NCBI RefSeq assembly: GCF_030052815.1
Contig: NC_079495.1
Coordinates: 118,216,940 to 118,280,939, forward strand
Direction of reading: 5' to 3'
Length of the DNA: 64,000 bases
DNA from: Hevea brasiliensis
Taxonomy: Eukaryota; Streptophyta; Magnoliopsida; Malpighiales; Euphorbiaceae
Shown here: in pieces, positions 9,905 through 23,400 of the stretch
Numbering within the stretch: position 1 is the first letter of the stretch
Layout: every line of letters starts with the position of its first letter
Notes under the pieces: generated by a model
Told to the model about the DNA's origin: nothing
Databases searched by the model: none
Seen by the model: the letters and a program-made list of their open reading frames with translations, nothing else
Position numbers and translations under genes: made by a program

Positions 9905-12900
9905 TGTGACACCCCTTACCCGTCCACAGTGTAGCCGAGCAAGATATGCCACACAGTGTACCGGAACACCCTATTTTAATTTAATCATTTTTATTCTTCC
10001 TAATTTATTACTATTATTTTTTTCATAATTATGGAGTATAATTTGTGAAATATAATTCATTTCAGTCATTTATTGAAGTCATAAATTTATTTGAGGTTCT
10101 GCAAATTTTATAGAAAATTTGGCAGAGTACCGGCTAAAAATGGAGAAAATAGCTTCTTGAACTGTTAAAAACACTTCCAATAACCATTTCCAATCATTCT
10201 CAAACTCCAATAATTATCAAAATCTCAATATTTTCCACAACATTTCCATTTCTCAATCATTCATTTCTCATGGTATTCATATATAAGCAATAAATAAATA
10301 CTCAATTTTTCCATTCATAAACACAATTTTCTCTATTTACATTAATACCAAAATACATTACATAAGTTTCAATTACATATGAGAAAATAAAAGTTAATTA
10401 CAAAATATCAAAATAAAACCTAGTGTCCTACCAATCCACTGACGTCGGTGAGGTGACACGGATACTATGCAGAGCTGCAGGAGGTCTCACCTGATCGTGA
10501 TCTACCGGGCTCTGGCCAAGATTCTCGTAACCCACGCGTGGCAAAAGAAACGCGCTAAGCAATAATGCTTAGTGGTGCCAATAATAAAATAAAAAGAAAT
10601 AACAGAAAATAAATATATAGTGAATGTATTGATGTCTCATTGTAAATAAATTTTCGTTAAGTATTTGTAGTCGTACTTATTTTGTACTGGTTATATTCAT
10701 TATTTCATTAAATTTATCCACTTTCATTTTTGGTTGTCCAAGTAACCTATACCGACGCATCGATCGATAAACGTAAACCGCACCGTATCAAGTACATCGG
10801 GCCGCCACACCATCGGTCACATATGTATCTCCGGTGTGCAGGCAACCCTAATAAGCTGTAATAACATCAGGCACAAGGCCAAATCTCAACACAGGGTCAG
10901 AATGGCTAAAAGCCATGAAATCACAGAATGGCATAATGCCATGTGCAGTACTGCTAACTGAACCCTATTGACATGCCAAACTATCCAAACCAATCTTGTT
11001 AGGTATACAAGGGCATTTGACACTTTTGAGTTTTACAATTTTTGAATTTCAAGTTTTGGTGTTACTATTCCCTTCATTAGTCAACAAAAATGTTGACTTT
11101 TGCATAGACAATAGGTACATTGGTTTTAATACTCCCAACATACCAAATTTTTCATTCAAAATTTGTTGGTATTGGTTACCAATACCATTTCTAAGCTTAA
11201 AGTTAATGGAGCAAAATTTTCAGTTTTCATACCTTATATTTACTGTTCCATTAGTTACTGTTGCAGTGGGAATTTGGAAAAATGATAAACATGAAAGTTG
11301 TTCCTTATTTTGTCTAGTTGAATTTCTTTTTTGGAATCACTCCATTTGGAGTTTTGTAGCTCAAGTTATGGTCCAAAAACCACAACTGGCCGGATTGGAA
11401 TTTTTCTGGACTGACCATATCTATAGTACAGTGAACAGTGACTGTAACTCCCTTGTTGGATAGGTTCTAGTCATAATTTGAGGTGGGTTTCTTCATGAAA
11501 GTTGTTGGTCTATATCTTAGCTTGTTTCTGGCAAAATTTCAGGTCAATTGGGCCATTCTACACTGAGTTATGGCCAAATGAACAATCACTGTTCATTTGG
11601 TCATTCTGCAGAAACAGGTTGCAGGACACCCGGATTGGGGCAAGTTTTTGGTCCACTTGGTTTGGTCTTATGGGCATGGTTTCTTCACCAAAGTTGTGCC
11701 ATTATGTGTCTAGTTTCATGTCCAATTGGCTAAACACCAATTGAACCTACACAGCCCAAGTTATGGCTGTCCAAACAGGCTGGACTCACATCCAAACCTG
11801 CTAGTTTCACTAGGCAGCATACCAAATCAGATTTTTAATGCTACAATTCACTCCAAGTTATGGTCAATTTACCTCAAATGGTCACAAATTGACCGTTAGA
11901 ATGTTCATTCACCATTACATAAGCAAAGCCCAAATTTCTATCCAAAACCCTAATTTCCCATTCCAATTCACATAACATACATTAATTAAACATACTAATT
12001 CATTATCAATATATACACTTCAAACACCATCTCTAATCCACTCTAAACCCATCAAAACAATCAAAATGACCACCCCCAATAGGCTGCCAAAATTTACCAT
12101 ATACCCTAGCATGTATAATTCTCTTCAATTCCCACAAATTCCTAGCCTAACTTAGTGTCTTAACATGGATATCCAAAGAAAGAAAGAGAAAGATGGGGCC
12201 AACCTTAGGGCAAATTTTTCTCAAAATTCTCTCTTTTCTTTTGTTTTCTTTTTGTTTTCTTGGTAGCAAGGTTGGGTGGGTGACAAATTTGTGAATGATT
12301 TTATAGATTTTGGGGTGAGGAATCAAAGGTTTGGAAGTATAAGAGATAAGAAAGTTAGAGAGAGGGAGGGAAGAGGAAGAGGAAGAAGGATAAAACCAGA
12401 ATTTTTCTGTAGAATTTCTCTTTTGTTTTCTTTTTTTTCTTAATTGTTTAGAAAGTTAAATTAAAATGGGTGTGTGGAGGTTTAAAAATGATATATATAA
12501 TGTTTGTCATTTTCTTTTTTTTTTTTTTTTTTTTTCATTTCATTTCTTCTAAATTCAATTTTATTCAATATTATTTCATCATTTTTAATTATATTATCAT
12601 TTATTTAACTGAACTGGAAATGTCAAAAAAATTTTTCAAGAATCTTATACCTATGTTTCTCCTCTATATTTTACTGGCTTAAAAACTTACTGAGATTTTT
12701 TTTTACAGCTTTTCTAAATATTTTCTTTTCAAATCTGTAATTTATTTTTGAATTTAATTTGTTTTAGAATGCAGAATCATTTTTTTTATCCTTTTCTCGG
12801 GTTATACCTGCACATGGGCAGCATCACTTTTTGAACATTTTATTTTTCAATTTTTTTTTTCTAATTAACTTGGTTATTTATTTTTCACTTTATTTTTAAT

Positions 12901-12987
12901 ATTTTTTTTATATTAATAATTATTCCGACCTTCATATCGTCACCTAATAAAGAGAATGTACGGAGTTGCTACCAGGAGGGTGTTACA
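9905..12987 (-). repeat. 5' LTR of the chromovirus
   Basis: 3083 bp, TGTAACACCC at 12987 to TGTCACA at 9905 on the minus strand. It carries the double hairpin at 10535-10572 and the 11-bp palindrome at 11574-11600. It is close to the 3' LTR over about 9968-12180, then differs heavily from about 12180 to 12950, where homopolymer runs replace the GC-richer sequence of the other copy. Confidence 0.9.
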
Positions 12988-13632
12988 CACCATGAGTGAG
13001 TAACTCCTTAAATTCTGGAATATAGAAAGTAGCATTCTTGACTTTTTTATGGATATATATTGAGTTTTATTTAATGGAATTGAGTTTTGTTCTTTGATTC
13101 AATCTCTTGTGTTCTTAATGCATGCTATGTGTTGGTACATACCTAGTCATGATCTAAGATACTAATTGATGAACTGAGAGGTGAATATTAGTTTTGGAAA
13201 ATCAAGACTTTGAACTTAGGAAATCTAACCTAAAGATAGGCTGATAACCTTTGTGGAGTTCCAAAATTAATCATAGATCTCAAAGAGTTTTGATTAGGAC
13301 TATTCACCAACGAAAGTAGGGTTTGGCTCAAATTGAAATACACCTTGGATACCTTGAGAGAGGATCTAGTATACCTTATGATTAATTTCCATCAAAGAAA
13401 CAAACACTCAATCCATTGATAAAGCAAGATTAAAACTATAATAAAGTTAAGGTGAGAAATCTAAAATTCCAGAATTGTTCACAAAATTAGAATTCTCCTT
13501 AAGCTTGCAGATTCACTTTCTTTAATTCTCAATAGTTATTCTATCCTAGTTTAGAATTTACCCTCGTATAACTTTCGGTAGTTTGAACAATTAAGATTGT
13601 TGTGTAGTTTAGTACTTACGCCTATAACTCCT
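12988..13632 (+). repeat. Athila 5' LTR, second segment
   Basis: Non-coding sequence between the two inserted elements. It begins CACCATGAGTGAGTAACTCC and reads on in plus orientation into the third segment after removal of the element at 13633-24756 (one CTCCT copy remains). It contains no ORF worth reporting. Assigned to the Athila LTR by position and by its continuity to the primer site at 24849. Confidence 0.6.
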
Positions 13633-16600
13633 TGTAACACCCTCATTGTATCCATTCCGTACATTCTACTGTTCCGGTGATCGGTGTCTGTCTAGACAGC
13701 TAGAACGTCTGGGAAAATATTTAAACTAAAGTGAAGAACTATAATTAACTCAAATATTAACAAGAAAAATGTAGGAAAATTTTAGAAATAAAATACAACC
13801 AAGTTAAATGAGCCGGTGCCCTAGCGATGGGTAACCCAGTGGGAAGTTGCGGTCCTCGCAACTAGGAGCCCTATACCCGGGAGAAAATTCATAAAATAAT
13901 TTTTGAGACTCTATAGAAGAGTCATTGAGGTTTCTATGGCATTAGAATGCCAAGAAAAGGTTTAAAAAAAATTTTCAATCGGTACAAACAATTTTAGTCT
14001 GTTAAGCCAAACGGAGGGCATTTTGGTCATTTCGTCTTCAGATATGATTTTTGACCAACTTGTCTAATTAAGTAAATAATTATTATGACATAAAATACGA
14101 ATAAATATTATTAAAAATTGAATTGAAAATGAGTAAAAAAGAAAAGAAAAAGAAAATGAAATAAATGGGAAATATGACATTACATGATGTCATTAAGAAG
14201 GCCTCCACCAATCACAACTCAACAAGCCAATTAAAAAGAGATAAAATGGGAAAAAATGAAAACCAATTCTGCCATTCATCTTCTTCTTCAGCCTTTTCTC
14301 CCTTTTCTCTCCTTTCACCATTTTTATTCCAAACTTCTCACTAGAAATTATCTTGAAAAATCACTATAAAACCTCACACTCTCTTCACAAAAAATTTCCC
14401 TTACCACTAGAGCAAGCCTTGGACAGCAATTTGAAGAGGAAAAAGAAAGGTTTTGGCAAGCTTGGGAGTAGCTCCAACAAGGTTAGCGACTAATCTCCTT
14501 CCATTCTTGTTTAATTCATGTTTATTAACATGAGATAAATGGAAAGTGTAAGAAAAATAAAATAAAACTTATGTATATTCATCCCTACAATTTAGGCAGC
14601 CTAGGGATGGTTAGGGTTTGATGAATTTACTTGAAGTAAAGTGTTTATGAGCTGCCCATAGCATGAGATGAGTGATTGAACATGTAAGAGTAAGTGAAAT
14701 GCAAGTGTGATGCATGAATGAACCTTGAAAATGTGGACACTTGAACAACATTAGGATTTGCTCATGTGATGGTTCATTAACCTTGTAATGGTCAATTAGT
14801 GACCATTTGAATGTGTATGATGGGGAAATGAAGTGAGTTGAGGCTTGGCATTTGTGTCTGGGTGAGCTGCCTTGGTTGACCTGTAGGACTGAGCATGAGT
14901 CCAGTAGGTTTGGGCAGTTATAAATGGAGTTGTAGAGGTTCAATTGGTGCAAGGCCAATTGGAAATGAAACTAGACACATAATGGTACAACCTTGGTATA
15001 GAAACCCTGCCTAGAAAACCAAACCAAGTTGACCTAAAAATTACCCTAATCCGGGTGACTTGCATTCTGCCTGGGCAAAATGACCAAATGAACAGTGTCT
15101 ATTTATTTGGTCATAACTTAGTGTAGAAAGGTGAGATATAGACCTACAACTTTTATAAAGAAACCTAACCCAAATTTTGACCATAACATGTTCAAAAAGT
15201 GACCTGCAATCACTGCACAAAACCTGAGGAATTGGTTCTGCCCAGAAAAATCTAGAAAATTGTAATCCGGCCAGTTATGGTTTTTAAGCCATAACTTAAG
15301 CTACAAAACTCCAAATGGAGTGATTCAAAAAAAGAAATGTAACTAGACACAATAAAGAACAACTTTCATGAAGACAATTTTGCCAAATTCCTACTGTACA
15401 AATGACCAATGGAACAGTAAACTTAGTGCTTGAAATCTAAAAATTGTGAATAACTAACACTAAGCTTTGAAATGGAATTGGTAACCAATGCCAACAACTT
15501 TGGAATGCAAAATATGGTATGTTGGTGATATTTGAACCAATACACCTATTATCTATGAAAAAGTCAACATTTTAGTTGACTAATGAAATGAATAGTAACC
15601 TTACATATAAAGTACAAATATTCAAGAAATGACTTTGTAATATGCCCTAGTAGGCCTAATGTGATTGGTTTGGATAGGTTGGCATGCCAATAGGGTTCTG
15701 ATAGCAGTACTGCGTATGATGTATGGCTTCATGCTATTCTGTGATGTGATAGTCTATGGCTATACTGATTATGACGTTAACTTGGCTTTACGCCTTATTG
15801 CTTTTATGGCTTATTAGCCATTCTGTTTGCACACCGGGAGACACATTGTGATCGATGGTGTGACGACCCGAAGTACCTGGTACCAAGTGCTAATTTACCC
15901 ATTTATCCAGTCCAGTCAATTTGTATAGGTTACTTGGGCATGGAAAAGTATAATTGTAATTGAATTGATTATTAAAGAAAATAAGGAAATTAAATATCAA
16001 GATAAAGAATAAGAATGATTACAATAAAATAAAGAAGCTCAAAATCATCAAGAAAACGATCAATAAAATGCAAGAAAGAGTTAATATCATAAAATGTAAT
16101 TATCCTTCGACTAAACAATAGGTTAGTAATTATTCATTTCTTATAAGAACAATAACTAAAAAATTTTTTACTTTTATTTGCATACTATATTTTCTTGTGT
16201 TATTGGCACCACTAAGCTTTATGCTTAGCGCGTTGCTTTTGCAACGCGTAGGTACTGAAGATTTGGACAGAGAGCCTAGTAGACCACGGACTGCGTGAAG
16301 CCGTTCACAGTTCTGCATTGTGTCCATGTCACCTCACAGACTACAGTGCATTGGTAGGACACTAGGTCCCATTTTGTATTTTGTGATTTTTGTAAGTTTT
16401 GTAATTAAACTCTTATTTTATCATGTATATTTGAAACCTATGTAATATAATTTTGTATTAATCTAAATATTTGTAACTTTGTATTTTTAAATAACATATG
16501 AGAATTTATTTATGATTTGAGCCTGATGATGATGTGAAATGAATGAATCACAAATGTATGAATTGTTAAGAAATTGTTGTAAATTGATATGATACAAATG

Positions 16601-16892
16601 GAGTTTGAGAATGATTGAAAATTATTAGAAGTGTTTTTCACAGGTTCCGAAGAACTGTTTTCTCCATTTTTAGCCAGCACTCTGCCGAATTTTCTATAAA
16701 ATTTTCGAAGCCGCAAATTAATTTATAATTTCAATAAATGATCTAAATGAGATCAATTTCATAAATTTCACTTAATAACTATAATAAATAAATTAAGAAC
16801 TGATAAATATCAATGAGATAAGTTATAGTGTTTCGGTACGCTATGTGGCATATCTTGCTTGACTACACTGTAGACGAGTAAGGGGTGTCAAA
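13633..16892 (+). repeat. 5' LTR of the gag-only element
   Basis: 3260 bp beginning TGTAACACCCTCATTG. The end reads TGTCAAA, where the partner copy has TGTCACA. It matches the 3' LTR closely, but about 34 bases present there (near 19828-19861) are missing near 15134. It carries the clearest copy of the double hairpin (16212-16248). Apparent ORFs in it are not conserved in frame. Confidence 0.9.
16212..16248. other. Conserved double hairpin in the LTR
   Basis: Two back-to-back inverted repeats: CTAAGC/GCTTAG with a 5-base loop (16212-16228), then CGCGTTGC/GCAACGCG with a TTTT loop (16229-16248). The same pair occurs at 2595-2632 and 10535-10572 (minus orientation), 22937-22974 and 24076-24112, with a few mismatches. 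It therefore persists in all five LTRs of three related families although surrounding sequence differs. Role unknown; a transcript structure near the R region is possible. Confidence 0.8.
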
Positions 16893-16897
16893 TTTAG

Positions 16898-16909
16898 TGG
16901 TATCAGAGC
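16898..16909 (+). other. Primer-binding site, initiator tRNA-Met type
   Basis: TGGTATCAGAGC five bases after the 5' LTR, identical to the site in the chromovirus at 9888-9899. Confidence 0.9.
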
Positions 16910-17019
16910 ATGGTTTAGGCGTTTCTGAGTCTAGATAGAGTCCATACCATGCATTGCATTTGTAAGAGTCGAGGTGACACTAATGCAGATCTGTTTGTCT
17001 TTCTTATTTTGATTAGGAT

Positions 17020-18181
17020 ATGGACCCCACGTCACAGAGTGCACTAGATGAGGAAATGGAGAGTCGTGCTCCACCTGCAATCGAGATCAAATGTGGAGAA
17101 CTCGCTCCACCAAAGACCAAAGAAGGCCTACACACCTCCGCGACTATGTTTCAAAGAAATGGTGAATTCTTGACATGCATGGTGGGTTATGCCACCACCA
17201 CCACTTCCACAGCAGAAATCCCATCTGGAAAAATTGAGAAAATTTGGGACTGTGGACTTTATTGGTAAGAAAGAAGATGACTCGGTGGCGGCTAAGAATT
17301 GGCTAAACTGTACCATAAGGGTATTGAAGCAACTGCATTGCACCCTAGAGCAGAACTTGGAGGGTGTTGTGTCCTTACTTCAAGATGATGCCTATCAGTG
17401 GTGGGACACTATATCTAGTGAAGTCCGGCCAGGACTTGTAACTTGGGATTTCTTCCTTGCTGAATTTAAGAAAAAGTATGTGGGTAGTGTATACCTGGAA
17501 GAGAGAAGAAGAGAATTTATTAACCTGAGGCAGAGACAGTTGAAAGTGGCAGAGTATGAAAAAGAATTTGTCAGACTGAGCCATTATGGAAGGGAGATAG
17601 TCCCTGATGAGGCCGAGAGGTGTAAAAGATTTGAAGTGGGGTTAAATGACAACATTAAAATAATGATCACTTCCTTAGGAATTACGAACTTCACGAAATT
17701 AGTTGAAGCCGCACCGAAAGTAGAAAGGGTCAGAGTAAGTGAACAAAATAGGAAAGATAGGCAGTGTAAGAGGGAATTTAGACCAAGGCAGTCAAGTATA
17801 CTGACTGATAGTAAGAACTTTAAGGGTTCTGGTTCACAAGATCAGACACAGGGCCAGAGAGGCCAAATTGGAATATCTACAGCTAGCTCTCGGGGCACAA
17901 TAATAAGGGGATCAGCTCTAGTGCCTGAATGTATGCACTGTGGTAGGAGACACAGAGGGGAGTGTCGACTGTTAACTGGAGAGTGTTTCAAGTGTGGGGC
18001 TATGGATCATTTCATAAGAGATTGCCCTCAGAGGAGTGGTTCAATAGCTCCAGTACAAGTTGATAGACCTGCCCCTACAGTTCAAAGGGGTAAAAGATCG
18101 GGTAGAGCAGAAACGACTGACATTTTACAAAAGATTATTTCTGAGACAATTGAAAGGCTCGAAGTCAGGGTGGCACCATAG
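17020..18181 (+). pseudogene. gag of the gag-only element
   Basis: Gag forms the virus-like particle and binds the element RNA. An ATG at 17020 opens an N-terminal part (MDPTSQSALDEEMES). The frame must shift once near 17185-17195 to enter the main 330-codon frame PPPPLPQQKSHLEKLRKF. That frame shows the retrotransposon gag core (LLQDDAYQWWDTI, LVTWDFFLAEFKKKYVG, RREFINLRQRQLKVAEYEKEF, about residues 60-160) and a CX2CX4HX4C zinc knuckle, CFKCGAMDHFIRDC, at about residue 267. The frame ends soon after the knuckle at 18181, and no protease follows. Only one frameshift is needed, so this gag is the best kept one in the window. It may alternatively start at the internal ATG at 17189. Confidence 0.85.
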
Positions 18182-18308
18182 GTATATGCTATGGAAGCTC
18201 AGGAGGAGCCAAACCCAGACATTGATGAGGCGATACAAGGAAGTGAAGAAGCAAGGAGGCAGCAACTCCACGATTACTTAAGTCAGGTAAATTTCGAGGA
18301 TGAAATTT

Positions 18309-18326
18309 AAATTAGAGGGGAAAAGT
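18309..18326 (+). other. Polypurine tract of the gag-only element
   Basis: AAATTAGAGGGGAAAAGT lies immediately before the TGTAACACCC start of the 3' LTR. The preceding GAGGATGAAATTTAAATT matches the same place in the minus-strand chromovirus. The 18182-18308 stretch holds a short non-conserved tail. Confidence 0.8.
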
Positions 18327-20482
18327 TGTAACACCCTCACTGTATCAATTCCGTACATTCTACTGTTCCGATGATCGGTGTCGGTCTGGACAGCTAGAAC
18401 GTCTGAAAAAATATTTAAACTAAAGTGAGGAACTATAATTAACTCAAATATTAATAAGAAAAATGTAGAAAAAAATTTAGAAATAAAATACAACCAAGTT
18501 AAATGAGCCGGTGCCTTAGCGATGGATAACCCAGTGGGAAGTTGCGGTCCTCAGAACTAGGAGCCCTAGACCTAGGAGAAAATTCATAAAATAATTTTTG
18601 AGACTCCATAGAAGAGTCATTAAGGTTTCTATGGCATTAGAATGCCAAGAAAAGATTTAAAAATTTTTTTCAATCGGTACAGACAATTTTAGTCTGTTAA
18701 GCCAAACGGAGGGCATTTTGGTCATTTCGTTTTCAAATATGATTTTTAACCGACTTGTCCAATTAAGTAAATAATTATTATGACATAAAATGTGAATAAA
18801 TATTTTTTAAAAATTGAATTGAAAATGAGTAGAAAACAAAAGAAAAAGAAAATGAATTAAATGGGAAATATGACATCACATGATGTCATTAAGAAGGCCT
18901 CCACCAATCACAACTCAACAAGCCAATTAAAAAGAGATAAAATGAGAAAAAAATGAAAACAAATTCTGCCATTCATCTTCTTCTTCAGCCGTTTCTCCCT
19001 TTTCTCTCCTTTCACCATTGTTATTCCAAACTTCTCACTAGAAATTCTCTTAAAAAATCACCATAAAACCTCACACTCTCTTCACAAAAAAGTTCCCTTA
19101 CCACTAGAGCAAGCCTTGGACAGCAATTTGAAGAGGAAAAAGAAAGGTTTTTGCAAGCTTAGGACTAGCTCCAACAAGGTTAGTGACCAATCTCCTTCCA
19201 TTCTTGTTTAATTCATGTTTATTAACATGAGATAAATGGAAAGTATAAGAAAAATAACATAAAACTTATGTATATTCATCCCTACAATTTAGGCAGCCTA
19301 GGGATGGTTAGGGTTTGATGAATTTACTTGAAGTAAAGTGTTTATGAGCTGCCCATAGCATGAGATGAGTGATTGAACATGTAAGAGTAAGTGAAATGCA
19401 AGTGTGATGCATGAATGAACCTTGAAAATGTGGACACTTGAACAACATTAGGATTTGCTCATGTGATGGTTCATTAACCTTGTAATGGTCAATTAGTGAC
19501 CATTTTAATGTGTGTGATGAGGAAATGAAGTGAATTGAGGCTTGGCATTTGTGTATGGGTGAGCTACCTTGGCTGACCTGCAAGACTGAGCATGAGTCCA
19601 GTAGGTTTGGGTAGTTATAAATGGAGTTGTAGAGGTTCAATTGGTGTAAGGCTAATAGAACATGAAACTAGACACATAATGGTACAACTTTGGTATAGAA
19701 ACCCTGCCTAGAAAACCAAACCAAGTTAACCTAAAAATTACCCTAATCCGGGTGACTTGCATTCAGCCTGGGCAAAATGACCAAATGAATAGTGTCTATT
19801 CATTTGGTCATAACTCAGTGTAGAAAGGTCCAATTGGCCTGAAATTTTACCAGAAGAAAGATGAGATATAGACCTACAACTTTCATGGAGAAACCTAACC
19901 CAAATTTTGACCATAACATGTTCAAAAAGTGACCTGCAATCACTGCACAAAACTTGCAGAATTGATTCTACCCAGAAAAATCTGGAAAATTGCAATCCGG
20001 CCAGTTATGGTGTTTATGCCATAACTTGAGTTACAAAACTCCAAATGAAGTGATTCAAAAAAAGAAATGTAACTAGACACAATAAGGAACAACTTTCATG
20101 AAGACAATTTTGCCAAATTCCTACAGTACAAATGACCAATGGAACAGTAAACTTAGTGCTTGAAATCTGAAAATTGTGAATAACTAACACTAAGCTTTGA
20201 AATGGAATTGGCAACCAATGCCAACAACTTTGGAATGCAAAATATGGTAAGTTGGTGATATTTGAACCAATATACCTATTATCTATGTAAAAGTCAACTT
20301 TTTAGTTGACTAATGAAATGAATAGTAACCTTACATATAACATACAAATATTCAAGAAATGACTTTGTAATATGCCCTAGTAGGCCTAATGTGATTGGTT
20401 TGGATAGGTTGGCATGCCAATAGGGTTCTGATAATAGTACTGCATATGATGTATGGCTTCATGCCATTTTGTGATGTGATAG
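18327..20482 (+). repeat. 3' LTR of the gag-only element, left part
   Basis: It begins TGTAACACCCTCACTG and runs parallel to 13633-15733 of the 5' LTR until interrupted by a solo LTR. The last five bases (GATAG, 20478-20482) are one copy of that insertion's target duplication. Confidence 0.9.
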
Positions 20483-23400
20483 TGTAACACCCTCCCGGTA
20501 ACTACTCCGTACATCCCATGCTCCTTGATGTCGGTCCTGCATACCTAGAATATCCGGAAAAATATTTAAATTAAAGTCAGGAACCATAATTAACTCAAAT
20601 ATTAATAAGAAAAATTTAGTAAAAATTTTAGGAATAAAATACAACCGAGTTAAACGAGCCGGTGCCCAAGCGATGGGTAACCAGAGGGAAGTTGCGGTTC
20701 TCGCAACGAGGAGCCCTAGACCCGGGAGAAAAATTATAAAATAATTTTTGGGACTCCAGAGTAGGGTTATTGAGGTTCCCATGGCATTAGAATGCCAAGA
20801 AAATACCTAGAAAAATTTTTCAATCGGTACAGACAATTTTGACCCGTTAAGCCAAACGGAGGGCATTTTGGTCATTTCGCTTTCCGAGGTGATTTTTGGC
20901 CGACTTGTCCAGTTGAGTAAATAATTAATATGACATAAAATATGAAGAAACATTACAAAAAATTTAAATTGAAATTGAGTAGTGAAGGAAGAAAAAGAAA
21001 ATGAGAAAAATGCTTATTAATGACATCATGAAGATGTAATTTAAAAACTATAACTAATCCTATTTAAACAACTAATTAACCAACAAGTAAAAAGGACTAA
21101 ATAAAGACCAAATTAACAAAAATGCAGCAGCCATCTCCCTTTCAAGAAAACCAGCCGAAACATACCTAGAACCACCTCCATTGATTTTCAATCCAAACCT
21201 TAAATTCCCTCTTCATTTCACCCTAAAACCCTAGAGATCTTTCACTAAAATTTACCCTAGCACCTTGCTAAACCTTTTGGCAGCCAAGAAGGAGAAAGAA
21301 AGTGAAGTTTAGGGGCTTGGGAAATTCTGCCACTCAAGGTTAGTGCTACACTTTCATTTTCACTCTTTTAATCTTAGTTAAAACATCATTTTGAGCTAAG
21401 AGATTTTAAGAAATTGAAGTAAATTATATGTGTTAAGGGTACCTTCAATTTTTGCAGCCCTATGGAAGGATGAGTTTGATTGTTTAATAAACTTAGAGTG
21501 GCTAGAGATGATGGTTAAGGTATTAATATGCATGGATATTGAACTAAGTATGTTAATTAAAGTTTATGAGCAAATTGATTTGGACATTAGGGTTTGGAAA
21601 GGTGAAAATGTGACTTGGCTTAGGAAATTGTTAGAGAACTTTTTAATGGTCAATTAGTGACTATTTTAGGTAAGTTGACCATAGAATGGACTGAAAAATA
21701 GGATTGCAAAGTGAGGTTGCAGGCTGCCCTAGGACAGCAGCAGAGGGACTGAAAATTCAGTCCACTTGCACTGCCATAACTTGGGCTGTGTTGGTCCAAT
21801 TGGTGTTTGGCCAATTGGACATGAAACTAGGCTTATAATGGCACATTTTTGCTGAAGAAACCATGCCCAAAAGACCAAAGCAAGAGGACCAAAACTTGGC
21901 CCCAATCCGGATACCCTGCCACTGCTTCTGCAGAATTGATAAAATGAACAGTAACTGTTCATTTGGCCATAAATCACTGTAGATATGGTCAATTAACCTG
22001 AAATTTTTACAGCAATAAGTTAAGACATAGACAAACAACTTTCATGAAGGAACCTACCCCAAATTATGGCCATAACCTAACCTAAATGGCAGTGGAAGTC
22101 ACTGTTCATGTTACTATAGATATGGTAATTTCTGCAGAATGGGAATCCGGCCAGCTGTGGTTTTTGGACCATATCTGGAGCTACAAAACTCCAAATAGAG
22201 TGATTGAAAAAAGGAAATTCAACTAGACAAAATAAGGAACAACTTTCATGTTTTACATTTCTTCAAATTTCCACAGCAACAGTGTCCAATGGAACAGTGA
22301 AGTTGAGTCACCAAAACTGAAAATTCTGCTTGTATTGGTTTAAACTTGAAATGGTATTAACACTTAATGCCAACAAGTTTTAAACACAAAATGTGGTATG
22401 TTGGAAGTGCCAAAGTCAATGTACATATTTTTATTCTAAAAGTCAACATTTTTGTTGACCAATAAGATGAATAGTGACACTAAAAATTTGAAATTCACAA
22501 ATTGAAGAATTTAAAAGTTTCAAATGCCCTAGTATTCCTAACAAGATTGGTTTGGATAGTTTGGCATGCCAATAGGGTTCGATTAGCGATCGCACAGGGC
22601 AATACGCTATTCTGTGATTTCTTGGCTTGTTGCCATTCTGACTTTGTATTTAGACTTGGCATTGTGACTGATATTATTTACACTTATTAGCCGCTCGCTG
22701 CACACCGGAGATGCATTAGTGACCTATGTTGTGACGGACTGAGGTACTAGGTACCAAGTGCCAGTTTACCCGTTATCTATCCAGTCGTCTAGTGTAGGTT
22801 TACTTGGGGCAACCAAATGAATAAAAGTGAACAACGTTAACGAAATAATGGATATACCAATACTAAACAAAGAAAGCATACACATTCTATACACATTCAT
22901 TTTCTTGCTATTTTCTTCTATTATATTATTGCACCACTAAGCATTATTGCTTAGCGCGTTGCTTTTGCCACGCGTAGGTACTGGAGATCCCGATCGTGAG
23001 CCCAGAGACCACAGATCGGGTGAGTCCATCCTGCAGCTTACCATGCAGTGTCCGTGTCACCTCGTCACCTGCAGTGCATTGGTAGGACACTAGATGTCAT
23101 TTTGTCATTTTGTAATTAAATTTTTATTTTCTCATATGTATTTGGGATTTATGTAATGTATTTTGAGGTTCATGTGAATAATAAAGATTTATGGTTATGT
23201 ATGGAAGTAATTTGAGTATTTAATTGTTGTTTATATATGAGAACCCTGAGAAAGGGATGTTTGAGAAATGAAAAGGTTGTTGAGACCTGAAATTGAAAAA
23301 TTGTTGAGAGCTTGATATTGAGTTTTGTGATGATGTTGGAGTTGGGAATGAATGAATTTGTTTATTGGAAGTGTTTTTAACAGGTTCCGAAGAACTGTTT

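Larger units (their letters stand above)
2030..12987 (-). mobile_element. Tekay-type chromovirus (Ty3/gypsy), minus strand
   Basis: On the minus strand the order is 5' LTR (12987-9905), primer site (9899-9888), gag (about 9660-8530), protease-RT-RNase H-integrase (about 8520-5182), polypurine tract and 3' LTR (5119-2030). LTRs begin TGTAACACCC. The intact 5' LTR ends TGTCACA, while the far end of the 3' LTR lacks about 125 bases present in the other copy. The integrase carries a C-terminal chromodomain-like tail, as in Tekay/Del elements. It lies inside the Athila LTR. A target duplication cannot be tested because the left end is lost. Confidence 0.85.

Noticed and set aside
9527..9934. 135-codon plus-strand ORF with a glycine run
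   Set aside because: The glycine run is the complement of the proline stretch of gag on the minus strand; the ORF also crosses the primer site and LTR end.
16898..16909. tRNA gene or tRNA fragment
   Set aside because: Only the 12-base primer site is present; no cloverleaf is found around it or around the other primer sites.
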